From JAVBLG01 sp031553655 (lineage in GTDB: Bacteria; Desulfobacterota; Desulfovibrionia; Desulfovibrionales; Desulfovibrionaceae), in assembly GCA_031553655.1 (NCBI GenBank), contig JAVBLG010000022.1, forward strand, positions 1 through 16,935: a stretch of 16,935 bases of DNA, given 5' to 3'. The first letter of the stretch is position 1. Each line of letters starts with the position of its first letter. Below the pieces are notes generated by a model. The model did no database searches, was not told the origin of the DNA, and saw only the letters and a list, made by a program, of their open reading frames with translations. Both the position numbers and the translations under genes were made by a program. This document shows, one piece after another, positions 7,236-14,771 of the stretch.

Positions 7236-8201
7236 ATGCACAAAAAACTCAAACGCGCCGCCGACTCATGGCTCGACTCCCTGCTGGCGGAAAGAGGACT
7301 TTCGCCGCACACTGTGGCGGCTTATGACCAGGACATAGCTTCGTTTATAACTTTTCTGGAACAGCTTGCCCCTTCAGTAGGCTCAAACGTCCCGGACGGC
7401 GAGCCTACGACGCCCATTACCGAAAAATGCGGCCTTGAGCTACGGGAGCCGGCAATTGATGAAAACACAATCTTTCTTTATCTCTCCTGGTTGCGCGGGC
7501 GAGAACTGTCTGACGGAACCTTGGCCAGGCGGCTCTCGGCCCTGAGAAATTTTTTCAATTATTGCGTGGAAGAAAAAATTCTTGCCGCCAACCCGGCCGC
7601 GCTTATGGAAAGCCCCGGCACGAACCTGTTTCTGCCCGAGGTTCTGAGCGTGGAGGAAATGGAAAAAATTCTGGGCCTGCCCAATATGCTTGAGCGCGGC
7701 GGGCAACGCGACCGCTGCATCCTGGAATTGCTTTACGGCTCGGGCCTGCGGGTTTCAGAGCTGTGCGCCCTGCGCCCCCAGGATGTGGACATGCAAAGAG
7801 GGGTGATGCGCGTTTTCGGTAAAGGTTCCAAAGAACGGCTGATTCCGCTGCACACTATGGCGCTGTCCTTTCTGGACAATTACGTGAGGCACTGGAGGCC
7901 GAATTTCAAGCCGCGCGAGGAAAGACTGTTTCTTAACCGTTCCGGGCAAGGGCTGACCAGACAATATATATGGAAGATGGTTAAAAAATATGCCATTATA
8001 GCCGGGATGCAAAAAGACATTTCCCCACATACCTTCCGCCACTCCTTCGCCACCCACTTGTTGGAAGGCGGAGCAGATCTGCGTTCGGTTCAACTTTTGC
8101 TCGGTCATGCCGATATAAATGCCACGGAAATATATACCCATGTACAGAGCGGCCGTATAAAAAGCATTCACAATGCCTATCATCCCCGAAACAAAAAATA
8201 A
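7236..8201 (+). CDS. xerD: site-specific tyrosine recombinase XerD
   Basis: 321 residues from ATG 7236; a longer reading from 7200 is open but would run into the folK start. XerD with XerC resolves chromosome dimers at dif. The N-terminal SAM-like domain contains GLSPHTVAAYDQDI. The catalytic set is complete: Arg172 (GSGLRVSEL), Lys196 (FGKGSKER), His265 and Arg268 (SPHTFRHSFATH), His291 (LLLGHAD) and Tyr300 (EIYTHV). The ending SIHNAYHPRN is typical of XerD more than XerC. A stretch at about 45-75 (SVGSNVPDGEPTTPITEKCG) is extra relative to the usual ~300-residue family and lies in the DNA-binding N-domain. The start lacks a good ribosome site. The next gene begins four bases after the stop. 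Confidence 0.92.
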   Translation: MHKKLKRAADSWLDSLLAERGLSPHTVAAYDQDIASFITFLEQLAPSVGSNVPDGEPTTPITEKCGLELREPAIDENTIFLYLSWLRGRELSDGTLARRLSALRNFFNYCVEEKILAANPAALMESPGTNLFLPEVLSVEEMEKILGLPNMLERGGQRDRCILELLYGSGLRVSELCALRPQDVDMQRGVMRVFGKGSKERLIPLHTMALSFLDNYVRHWRPNFKPREERLFLNRSGQGLTRQYIWKMVKKYAIIAGMQKDISPHTFRHSFATHLLEGGADLRSVQLLLGHADINATEIYTHVQSGRIKSIHNAYHPRNKK

Positions 8202-8205
8202 AAAT

Positions 8206-10908
8206 ATGCCTCCAAGCACGCTTGTAACTTGCCACGCCAACTCGGATTTCGACGCTTTTGCCGCCGTGGTGGCCGCTTCATACCTTTATCCGGACAGCGT
8301 GCTGCTTTTTCCAGGCACGCAAGAGCGCCCATTATATGAATTTTTCAGTGAATCGGCGTCTTTCATGTATAACTTTAAAGATGCGAAGCAAATCGCCTTT
8401 GAAGACATAACTCGACTGGTAATTGTGGACACAAGACAGCATTCGCGCGTGCCCCACGTCCACGAGCTGCTGAAAAAGCCCGGCCTTGAGGTGCATTTGT
8501 GGGATCATCATCCCGATTCGGCCGACGATATTTCCGCCGTGTTTTGCCGCGCTGAAGCGGTAGGGGCAACTGTTACCCTGCTTATACGTGAGCTTATCGC
8601 CAGAGAAGTGAAGCTGCACTGCCAGGACGCCACCATTTTGGGTTTGGGCATTTATGCCGACACCGGCTCATTCACCTTCGCCTCCACAACGGTGGAAGAT
8701 TTCAAAGCGGCGGCCTGGCTACGTATATGGGACATGGACATAACCTTTATTTCCGATCTGGTTGCCCATGACCTTACCAGCGCGCAGGTACAAATTTTAA
8801 ATACACTCATTGAATCGGCCCACATTCGGGTGTTCAACGGCATACCTGTGGCCATGGCTGAAATAAATCTGCCCCACTACTTGGGAGATTTTGCCTTTAT
8901 GGCTCACAAACTCATGGAAATGGAGCGCTTTGAAGTTCTTTTTGTGCTTGGCAGCATGGGCGATCGCATTCAGGTTGTGGCCAGAAGCCGTAAAGATGAA
9001 ATTGATGTGGGGCAAATATGCAAGGCGCTGGGCGGCGGCGGGCACAGCTATGCCGCTTCGGCCTCCTCGCGCGAGCGCAGCATGACCGAAATACGTGAGG
9101 AAATCCTAACTTATCTTTTCGCGCTTACCAGTAAGGTAAAAACTGCGCGCGACTACATGTCGTCTCCGGTAATAGGCATAGAAGAGCACAAAAACTTGCA
9201 TGATGCCGAAGAAGTGATGCTGCGTTTCGGGCTGAAGGCTGTGCCGGTGTTCCAAACCGGCACCCGCCAGTGTGTGGGCATGCTTGATTACCAGATGACC
9301 GCCAAGGCCGCCGTGCACAAGCTGCCCAATATTCCAATAGATATTTACATGCAGCGCAACACCGCAACTGTTTCACCGGATGACGGCCTTCAGGAAATCA
9401 CCAATATAATTATCGGCATGCATCAACGCCTGGTGCCGGTAGTGGAAGACGGCAATGTAATCGGCGTGGTCACCCGCACCGACTTGATCAATGTTTTCGC
9501 CGAAGAGTCGGGCCGCCTTGCAACGCAGTCCAATTTCAGCCTGAAGGAAAAAAATATCAGCAAACTCCTGCGCGACCGCCTGCCGCGCGACATTCTGGAG
9601 CTGTTGGAAAAAATAGGCCGCCTGGGCAAGCGCCTGGGACTACCGGTTTATGCCGTGGGCGGTTTTGCGCGTGATTTGATCATGAACCGCCCCAATAACG
9701 ATATTGATCTTGTGGTGGAAGGTAACGGTATAGCCTTTGCCAGAGAGCTGGCCAAAGAGCTTGGCGGACGGGTGCGCGAACATCAAAAATTTCTGACTTC
9801 AATAGTCATTTATGAAAAAGAGCCGGGCGATGTGCGACATATTGATGTGGCTACTGCCCGCCTGGAATATTACGAGCACCCGGCCGCCCTCCCCACGGTG
9901 GAACTTTCGTCGCTGAAAATGGATCTTTTTCGACGCGATTTCACCATAAACACCTTGGCTGTGCGTCTGGAAAAAGACCATTTCGGCCGTCTGGTGGACT
10001 TTTTCGGCGGCCAGCGCGACATAAAAGACAAAGTTATAAGAGTGTTGCATAATTTAAGCTTTGTGGAAGACCCCACCCGTTGCCTGCGGGCCATACGCTT
10101 TGAGCAGCGTTACGGCTTCAGAGTTTCATCGGGAGCGGAAAAACTGATCAAGAACGCGATCAGCAGCCTCAGCCTGATCACCAAACTTTCCGGGGCGCGC
10201 CTTTTTCACGAGCTGAAGCTCATCTGCGAAGAACCATCGCCTCTGGCTTGTCTGAAGCGCCTGGATGAAATCGGCCTGCTTGGGGCCATACACCCCACTC
10301 TGACCTTAAATTCGGTAAAAATAGCCCTTCTTGAAAAATTGCAGGAAATAAATGACTGGTATCGCCTGCTGTATTTCGAAGATCAGCCCGAGCCGTGGCG
10401 CGTATATTTGCTGGGGCTTTGCCGCAACCTCACCTATCAGGAATCCATGGAGGTTTTTGACCGCTTGGGTCTGCCCCAGAATCAAAAGGAAGACCTGGTC
10501 AGAACCCGCGAAAACGTGCGCTTTAACATCACCAAGGTTGAGGAATGGCAGAGAACGCCCGGCAAAGTCAGCGTTCTTTACAACATTTTGGCCCAGATAC
10601 CGGTTGAAGGGCTGTTGTACATGATGGGCCGCACCGAGTCCGAAGCCCTCCGTAAGAGTCTGTCGCGGCATATAACCCAGTGGCGCGGCGAAAAAGTGGA
10701 AATAACCGGGCAGGATTTGAAAGATATGGGGCTGACCCCCGGCCCGGAATTCAGAAAAGTGCTGGGCCTGCTGCTGGAAGCCAAGCTGGACGGCGAGGCC
10801 GTAACCCGCGACGCCCAATACCTTCTGGCTATGAAGCTGGTGCGCGCCGCCATGAAGCGTAAGGAAGAGCTGAGCGGGGATATGGGAGAAATATACGCGC
10901 GCAGATAG
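8206..10908 (+). CDS. DHH - CBS - CBS - tRNA nucleotidyltransferase/poly(A) polymerase fusion
   Basis: About 900 residues from ATG 8206 (in-frame ATG at 8173 lies inside xerD; neither has a clear ribosome site). Residues 1-~300 form a DHH phosphoesterase: HANSDFDA (His10, Asp14, Asp16), VDTR, D100-H-H, YADTGSF and the DHHA1-type GGGGHSYAAS (about 277-285). Residues ~312-435 are two CBS domains (ARDYMSSPV; GLKAVPVF; YMQRNTATVSPDD; RLVPVVEDGNVIGVVTR). Residues ~475-900 are a class II nucleotidyltransferase: VGGFARD, the metal pair in NNDIDLVVEG (Asp499, Asp501), RRDFTIN and EDPTRCLRAIRF. Proteins of this layout are known, for example the A-adding enzyme of Aquifex. I infer that it adds the terminal A, or CCA, to tRNA 3' ends; sequence alone does not tell A-adding from CCA-adding or poly(A) activity. 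It follows xerD by four bases. Confidence 0.92.
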   Translation: MPPSTLVTCHANSDFDAFAAVVAASYLYPDSVLLFPGTQERPLYEFFSESASFMYNFKDAKQIAFEDITRLVIVDTRQHSRVPHVHELLKKPGLEVHLWDHHPDSADDISAVFCRAEAVGATVTLLIRELIAREVKLHCQDATILGLGIYADTGSFTFASTTVEDFKAAAWLRIWDMDITFISDLVAHDLTSAQVQILNTLIESAHIRVFNGIPVAMAEINLPHYLGDFAFMAHKLMEMERFEVLFVLGSMGDRIQVVARSRKDEIDVGQICKALGGGGHSYAASASSRERSMTEIREEILTYLFALTSKVKTARDYMSSPVIGIEEHKNLHDAEEVMLRFGLKAVPVFQTGTRQCVGMLDYQMTAKAAVHKLPNIPIDIYMQRNTATVSPDDGLQEITNIIIGMHQRLVPVVEDGNVIGVVTRTDLINVFAEESGRLATQSNFSLKEKNISKLLRDRLPRDILELLEKIGRLGKRLGLPVYAVGGFARDLIMNRPNNDIDLVVEGNGIAFARELAKELGGRVREHQKFLTSIVIYEKEPGDVRHIDVATARLEYYEHPAALPTVELSSLKMDLFRRDFTINTLAVRLEKDHFGRLVDFFGGQRDIKDKVIRVLHNLSFVEDPTRCLRAIRFEQRYGFRVSSGAEKLIKNAISSLSLITKLSGARLFHELKLICEEPSPLACLKRLDEIGLLGAIHPTLTLNSVKIALLEKLQEINDWYRLLYFEDQPEPWRVYLLGLCRNLTYQESMEVFDRLGLPQNQKEDLVRTRENVRFNITKVEEWQRTPGKVSVLYNILAQIPVEGLLYMMGRTESEALRKSLSRHITQWRGEKVEITGQDLKDMGLTPGPEFRKVLGLLLEAKLDGEAVTRDAQYLLAMKLVRAAMKRKEELSGDMGEIYARR

Positions 10909-10926
10909 AGCGCTTTGCGAACGAAA

Positions 10927-11316
10927 TTAGCAAATGCTACAAGGAGCCTGTTCTTCACTATGCTCGTTATCGGCCGCATAAACCGGCGGCAGACACAAGT
11001 TTCCATGCAAAGCCAGCCATATGCATGGCGAGCTGGTATGCACCACCCGATGGCGCACATGTTTGGGAATGAACACATGGTCGCCTTGGACCAGCGCCAG
11101 TTCCGAGCCGTCTTCGTAGCCAAGAACGGCATCTCCCTCAATAACAACCACCCATTCATCTCGCTCCTGATCATACCATTCGCCCTGAGGCGTGATATGT
11201 CCGTGGGATACAATGCGTTCCACAAGCAGGCCTTGTGTACCGGTTAAAATTGTTTCAAAACGCTCCGGAGAACCGGGCAGCCCATATTCTTCAGGAATAG
11301 TAAAAAGATTTCTCAT
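10927..11316 (-). CDS. cupin-domain protein
   Basis: 129 residues; the ATG at 11316 has GGGAGGT about nine bases upstream. A single cupin barrel is visible: motif 1 SHGHITPQGEWYDQERDEW (His38, His40, Glu54) and motif 2 GDHVFIPKHVRHRV (His80, His86 and His89 nearby). This version of the motif (WYDQ..DEWV...GEA-like) is common in small cupin proteins of unknown role in Proteobacteria. Metal binding is likely from the His and Glu residues; the substrate is not predictable. The C-terminus has an acidic extension ending in APCSIC with two Cys. It lies downstream of the EamA gene on the same strand but behind a terminator, so probably has its own promoter in 11317-11385. It converges with the nucleotidyltransferase gene with 18 bases between stops. 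Confidence 0.85.
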   Translation of the reverse strand: MRNLFTIPEEYGLPGSPERFETILTGTQGLLVERIVSHGHITPQGEWYDQERDEWVVVIEGDAVLGYEDGSELALVQGDHVFIPKHVRHRVVHTSSPCIWLALHGNLCLPPVYAADNEHSEEQAPCSIC

Positions 11317-11383
11317 GGCGATTTTACCTCCCGGCCATTTTAAGGTAAACGCGCGGAAGCCGCTCAGCCAAGCACGCGCTCAG

Positions 11384-11421
11384 CCAAAAAAACAGTCGAA
11401 CATGCCAATTGGGGCATGTTC
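11384..11421 (-). terminator. rho-independent terminator of the EamA gene
   Basis: On the minus strand GAACATGCC (11421-11413) pairs with GGCATGTTC (11406-11398) around a six-base loop, and seven T residues follow after a five-base gap (11392-11386). The stop codon of the EamA gene (11422-11420) overlaps the first arm, so the gene ends inside its own terminator. Confidence 0.7.
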
Positions 11422-12325
11422 AACGCAACCATACCATAGCAGTCCCCGCAAAAGCGGTTAAAATTCCCGAAATCACACGCGGGCTGGGCTTTTTTCTGTA
11501 CCACGCCGCCCCAACAATGGTCACCATAACCGGTTGAAGACCAATCAATGTAGCCACCACCCCTACCGGGGCCAAACCCACAGCAATGCTTGCCAGCCAA
11601 GCCCCCGAAGCCCCGAACAAAGAGGAAAGCAGCAGGGTTAGAAATGCTGCCGGATGTTCTCTGGCCTGCCTCACCGCCGCCGGAATCCAACCGCCAAAAA
11701 GCCCTATTCCCCAGAACAAGGTGGCAGCCGTGGCCAGACGTATGAATGTGGCCCAAAGTGGAGAAGTTTCCGCATGCATGCCCATTTTCAGCAAAATGAA
11801 TCCCGCTGAGATGGATATAGCCGCCCCACAGGCCAGCAGGACGCCGCCAACCAACCTCTTGCCCTTTGGAATTTTCTGCCCAGGAAGAAGAGTGCTGCCG
11901 CCATGCTCTGTCATAACCCACAATATACCAGCCAGGGTCACAGCTATGCCCAGCGCAGCCTGTAACGGCAAATTTTCGCCCAGCGCCAACCAGCCGAACA
12001 CCGCGGTGAACACGGTACTGGTGGAAAGCAGCAGCACGGCTACCGGCGGTCCCAGAATATATATGGCCTTGTAAAGCAAAAAATCACAGAGAAAGGCCCC
12101 GGTTGCTCCAGAAAGGGCGATAAACCATAATTCCCTTGAGCCGAGAGAAGTTTCCACGCCCATAACCAGGCACATTACGCCAAGCAACAACACCAGATAC
12201 GGCATGCGCAATAAATTCATGTACGTCGGCCCCAGCATGCGGCCCACCGAGCTCTGAATCTGATTGGATATTCCCCATGTTACCGCTGTGGAAAAAGCGG
12301 CGAGTTCTCCCAACCCTGATGACAT
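11420..12325 (-). CDS. EamA/DMT-family transporter
   Basis: 301 residues, the usual length for the ten-helix drug/metabolite transporter superfamily. The start at 12325 (MSSGLGELAAFSTAVTWGIS) has GGAG six bases upstream. Two repeated EamA halves are visible: residues ~1-140 (AAFSTAVTWGISNQI ... GPPVAVLLLSTSTVFTAVFGWLALGE, then GIAVTLAGILWVM) and ~158-301 (GGVLLACGAAISISAGFILLK ... GLAPVGVVATLIGLQPVMVTIVGAAWYRKKPSPRVISGILTAFAGTAMVWL). The closing helix of each half has the family's Leu-x-Pro-(Val/x) type segment. The substrate cannot be told from sequence; the family exports small metabolites or amino acids across the inner membrane. The next gene on the strand, a cupin, is separated by a terminator. 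Confidence 0.9.
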   Translation of the reverse strand: MSSGLGELAAFSTAVTWGISNQIQSSVGRMLGPTYMNLLRMPYLVLLLGVMCLVMGVETSLGSRELWFIALSGATGAFLCDFLLYKAIYILGPPVAVLLLSTSTVFTAVFGWLALGENLPLQAALGIAVTLAGILWVMTEHGGSTLLPGQKIPKGKRLVGGVLLACGAAISISAGFILLKMGMHAETSPLWATFIRLATAATLFWGIGLFGGWIPAAVRQAREHPAAFLTLLLSSLFGASGAWLASIAVGLAPVGVVATLIGLQPVMVTIVGAAWYRKKPSPRVISGILTAFAGTAMVWLR

Positions 12326-12756
12326 AATTCACTCCATTATGCCGCCCGTTATTTGGCAATGCCCTTGTCGCAACAAGGCAACTTTCCACAATTTGATAAT
12401 GGCGGTCAGTTTGACATTTCTGGTGGCGCGGCAAGACTATTCCCGGCCCGCCGCCTCGTCAATATATTTTCTGATTACGTGCAATTTCCAAAGTCTCGTA
12501 ATTTGTGATGCGTTCGACAAGCGACACCATTGTCTTAATTCACGTCATCAACAGTACTTTTTCATTATAAAAAAACGTCATTTGTGTCGCCCTATAAAAT
12601 CTTCAGCTGCATCGCACTCTTCCATAAAGCAAGATAATTCTTGTTTTTTACATTATTACATCCGTATGGGAAGCGCTTGTGAAACATGGTACATATCGTG
12701 CACAGGCGATAAAAAACCGCTTATAAAATCTCACATCAAAGGAAGGAAGAAAAGCG
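12326..12756 (+). promoter_or_regulatory. 431-bp regulatory region before the porin gene
   Basis: No convincing gene. Signals seen: CCTTGT/ACAAGG hairpin (12363-12368, 12373-12378); TTGACA at 12411-12416 with GACTAT 18 bases on, a moderate promoter match; TTGTGA-N6-CGACAA (12503-12520), a partial match to CRP/FNR-type sites; a short CAAGA/TCTTG hairpin followed by six T (12630-12649), a weak terminator or attenuator; and a TATAAA at 12722-12727 without a good -35. The ribosome site of the porin is the double AAGGAAGGAAG at 12739-12749, seven bases from the ATG. The actual start of transcription cannot be fixed from sequence. Confidence 0.35.
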
Positions 12757-14298
12757 ATGAAAAAACTCGCCACTTTGTTGCTGGCCGCCGGCATGCTGCT
12801 GGTCGCAGCCGGAGGAGCCAAAGCCATTGATTTCAAAAGCAAGGGGGAATGGATTTTTGGCTTTGGGGCTGTCGAAAGCACTTTCAAGGCTTCACCCGGC
12901 TCGCAGGGCAAGGATGTTTTTCAAGCTATCCAGCGCGTGCGCCTGCAGCTTGAGGCTGTTGCCAATGAGGCGCTTTCCGGCGTGGTTTACTTCGAAATAG
13001 GCCAGCAGAACTGGGGGCGGGGCAACCAGGGCGGAGCGCTTGGCGCGGACGGCACGATGGTGAAGATAAAACGCGCCTATCTTGATTGGGTGGTGCCGGA
13101 CACCACGCTCAAGCTGCGCATGGGCATACAGGGCATCACCTTCCCCAATACAGCCGGTGGTTCCGCCATTATGGACGACGACTCCGCGGGCATTACCGCC
13201 AATTACAAATTCAACGACAATGTGTCGCTCACCGCTTTGTGGATGCGCCCGTTGAATGACAACTACAGCCCCAACGCGAGCCTTGGCGATAAAAATCCTG
13301 CTAACTATCTGGACAATCTTGATATTTTTCTTCTGGCATTGCCGGTAAGCCTGGAAGGTTTCAAAATAACCCCCTGGGCCGCTTACGGGGCAGTGGGCAG
13401 AAACGCTTTTTCGCATGTGGACTATAACGGCGATCGCGGCAACGGGCAGAGCCAGTCTCTGGCCATGGGCCTGACCCCGCGCGATTATGCCATGGATCCC
13501 ACCGCGCCTGGCGGCACTAATAGAAACTGGCGCAGAGATAATGCTTACGGTGATCTATTCTTTGTCGGCCTTCCCATGTCACTCAGTTATTTCGATCCGC
13601 TGCTCATCGAGCTGGACATCAACTACGGATATTCCGGCGGCTTCGGCAAATACGACGCCTATCGCCGCAATCCGGACGGCGCCGTATATCACGGCCGCGC
13701 CGACAGCAAGCGTGAGGGGTGGCTGGCCAAGGCCCTTATTGAATACAAGATGGATTGGGGCACTCCCGGCATCTTGGGTTGGTACGCTTCGGGTGACGAC
13801 GACAATATAAAGAACGGCTCCGAGCGCATGCCTTCCATAGCCTCCTGCGGATACTTCACTTCCTTCATGGGCGACGGCGTTCGCGGCTGGTCCATCAACG
13901 GGTCTTATGACAAAAACCTCACTTTCGACGGTACCTGGGGTTTGGGGTTGCGCCTGAGAGACATGAGTTTTGTGGAAAACCTCAGCCACACCTTCAGCGC
14001 CGTGTATTACGGGGGCACCAACAGCCCCTCAATGATCAAATACCTGGGCACCAATAATAACGATTCCTTCAGCGCGGCCACTGGCGGCTACAGCCCCTAC
14101 CTCACCACTTCGGACTATCTCGTGGAATTTGTCCTCGACTCCGAGTACAAGGTTTACGATAACCTGAAGGCTGTTGTGGAACTGGGCTATATTATAAATG
14201 GATTCGACAAAGATGCCTGGCGCAAATCCGCATACCAGAAAAACTTCACCAAAGCTGACGGATACAAGGCTGCTCTTATCATGCAATATACCTTCTGA
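12757..14298 (+). CDS. outer-membrane homotrimeric porin (Desulfovibrio type)
   Basis: 513 residues. A clear signal peptide of 23 residues (MKKLATLLLAAGMLLVAAGG then AKA) precedes mature IDFKSKGEWIFGFG. The rest is the alternating polar/aromatic pattern of beta strands with Gly/Asn/Asp-rich turns, and the chain ends LIMQYTF with the terminal Phe that outer-membrane barrels use for BAM insertion. Segments such as RVRLQLEAVANEALSGVVYFEIG, with RAYLDWVVPDT and MGIQGITFPN, match the porin family abundant in Desulfovibrio outer membranes. It should let small solutes pass through the outer membrane as a trimer. The strong ribosome site and signal peptide start AAG AAA-like codons suggest high expression. 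It stands alone between its own promoter region and terminators. Exact pore selectivity cannot be judged. Confidence 0.93.
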   Translation: MKKLATLLLAAGMLLVAAGGAKAIDFKSKGEWIFGFGAVESTFKASPGSQGKDVFQAIQRVRLQLEAVANEALSGVVYFEIGQQNWGRGNQGGALGADGTMVKIKRAYLDWVVPDTTLKLRMGIQGITFPNTAGGSAIMDDDSAGITANYKFNDNVSLTALWMRPLNDNYSPNASLGDKNPANYLDNLDIFLLALPVSLEGFKITPWAAYGAVGRNAFSHVDYNGDRGNGQSQSLAMGLTPRDYAMDPTAPGGTNRNWRRDNAYGDLFFVGLPMSLSYFDPLLIELDINYGYSGGFGKYDAYRRNPDGAVYHGRADSKREGWLAKALIEYKMDWGTPGILGWYASGDDDNIKNGSERMPSIASCGYFTSFMGDGVRGWSINGSYDKNLTFDGTWGLGLRLRDMSFVENLSHTFSAVYYGGTNSPSMIKYLGTNNNDSFSAATGGYSPYLTTSDYLVEFVLDSEYKVYDNLKAVVELGYIINGFDKDAWRKSAYQKNFTKADGYKAALIMQYTF

Positions 14299-14310
14299 TT
14301 GCTGTCTCCA

Positions 14311-14357
14311 CCGGAAGTCCGTGCAAGACGCCTAACTTAATCGGGCTTCCGGATTTT
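14311..14357 (+). terminator. terminator after the porin gene
   Basis: CCGGAAGTCC (14311-14320) pairs with GGGCTTCCGG (14343-14352) with one G-T pair, followed by ATTTT. The loop is long (22 bases), so this is a moderate terminator. It begins 12 bases after the porin stop codon. Confidence 0.55.
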
Positions 14358-14376
14358 AAGCCTTTATCCTCATGCC

Positions 14377-14409
14377 AACCGCCGCCCGGATTTTATCGAG
14401 CGGCGGTTT
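14377..14409. terminator. second hairpin between convergent genes
   Basis: AACCGCCGC (14377-14385) and GCGGCGGTT (14400-14408) form a perfect 9-bp stem around a 14-base loop, with only a short T stretch after it. It lies between the porin and the convergent thioredoxin-fold gene and could act as a backup terminator in either direction. The remaining bases to 14469 hold no gene; on the minus strand a run of seven T (complement of 14430-14436) follows a weak AGCC/GGCT stem and may end the arsenic-type operon. Confidence 0.5.
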
Positions 14410-14469
14410 CATTATGCCCTGTTTAAAGGAAAAAAAGCCGCTGTAAAGTTGACTGGCTCATGGCAAGCT

Positions 14470-14760
14470 CTATTTTTTGCCGCAACAGCATCCGGAACCG
14501 GGCGCGCAAACTTCGGAAGCGGCCGCGCCGCCGTCAATCCAGGAAGCTATTTCTTCTTTCGTGGGTATCCTGCCCTTGCTTTTGACCACGCCGTCCACGG
14601 CAACAGCCGGTGTGGACATGATGCCGAGTAGCATCATTTCTTTCATATCGCTAACTTTTTCCACGGTGATGTCGCCGCCTTTGGCTGCGGCCACTTCCTT
14701 GACCAGATCGTAAGTTTCCGAGCAGCGGGCGCAGCCGGGGCCGAATACTTTAATGAGCAT
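14470..14760 (-). CDS. small thioredoxin-fold protein (redox-active disulfide protein 2 type) with Cys tail
   Basis: 96 residues; the ATG at 14760 has GGAG upstream (GGAGATTATCATG). The thioredoxin-like fold is shown by MLIKVFGPGC at strand 1, the active-site pair Cys10-A-R-Cys13, and the cis-proline segment MSTPAVAVDGVV (Pro51). This matches the family often called redox-active disulfide protein 2. The C-terminus adds VCAPGSGCCCGKK with Cys85, 91, 92 and 93. It is the last gene of the operon, 11 bases after the permease. Members of this family often sit beside ArsP-type permeases and ArsR regulators. I infer a role in reducing or handing over a metalloid or a disulfide in that pathway. Confidence 0.9.
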   Translation of the reverse strand: MLIKVFGPGCARCSETYDLVKEVAAAKGGDITVEKVSDMKEMMLLGIMSTPAVAVDGVVKSKGRIPTKEEIASWIDGGAAASEVCAPGSGCCCGKK

Positions 14761-14771
14761 GATAATCTCCT

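Noticed and set aside
12264..12830. 188-codon plus-strand frame before the porin
   Set aside because: It overlaps the EamA start and the porin signal peptide in another frame, and its composition is not protein-like.
13487..13989. Open frames on both strands within the porin
   Set aside because: The porin frame has signal peptide, barrel pattern and terminal Phe; the others have none.
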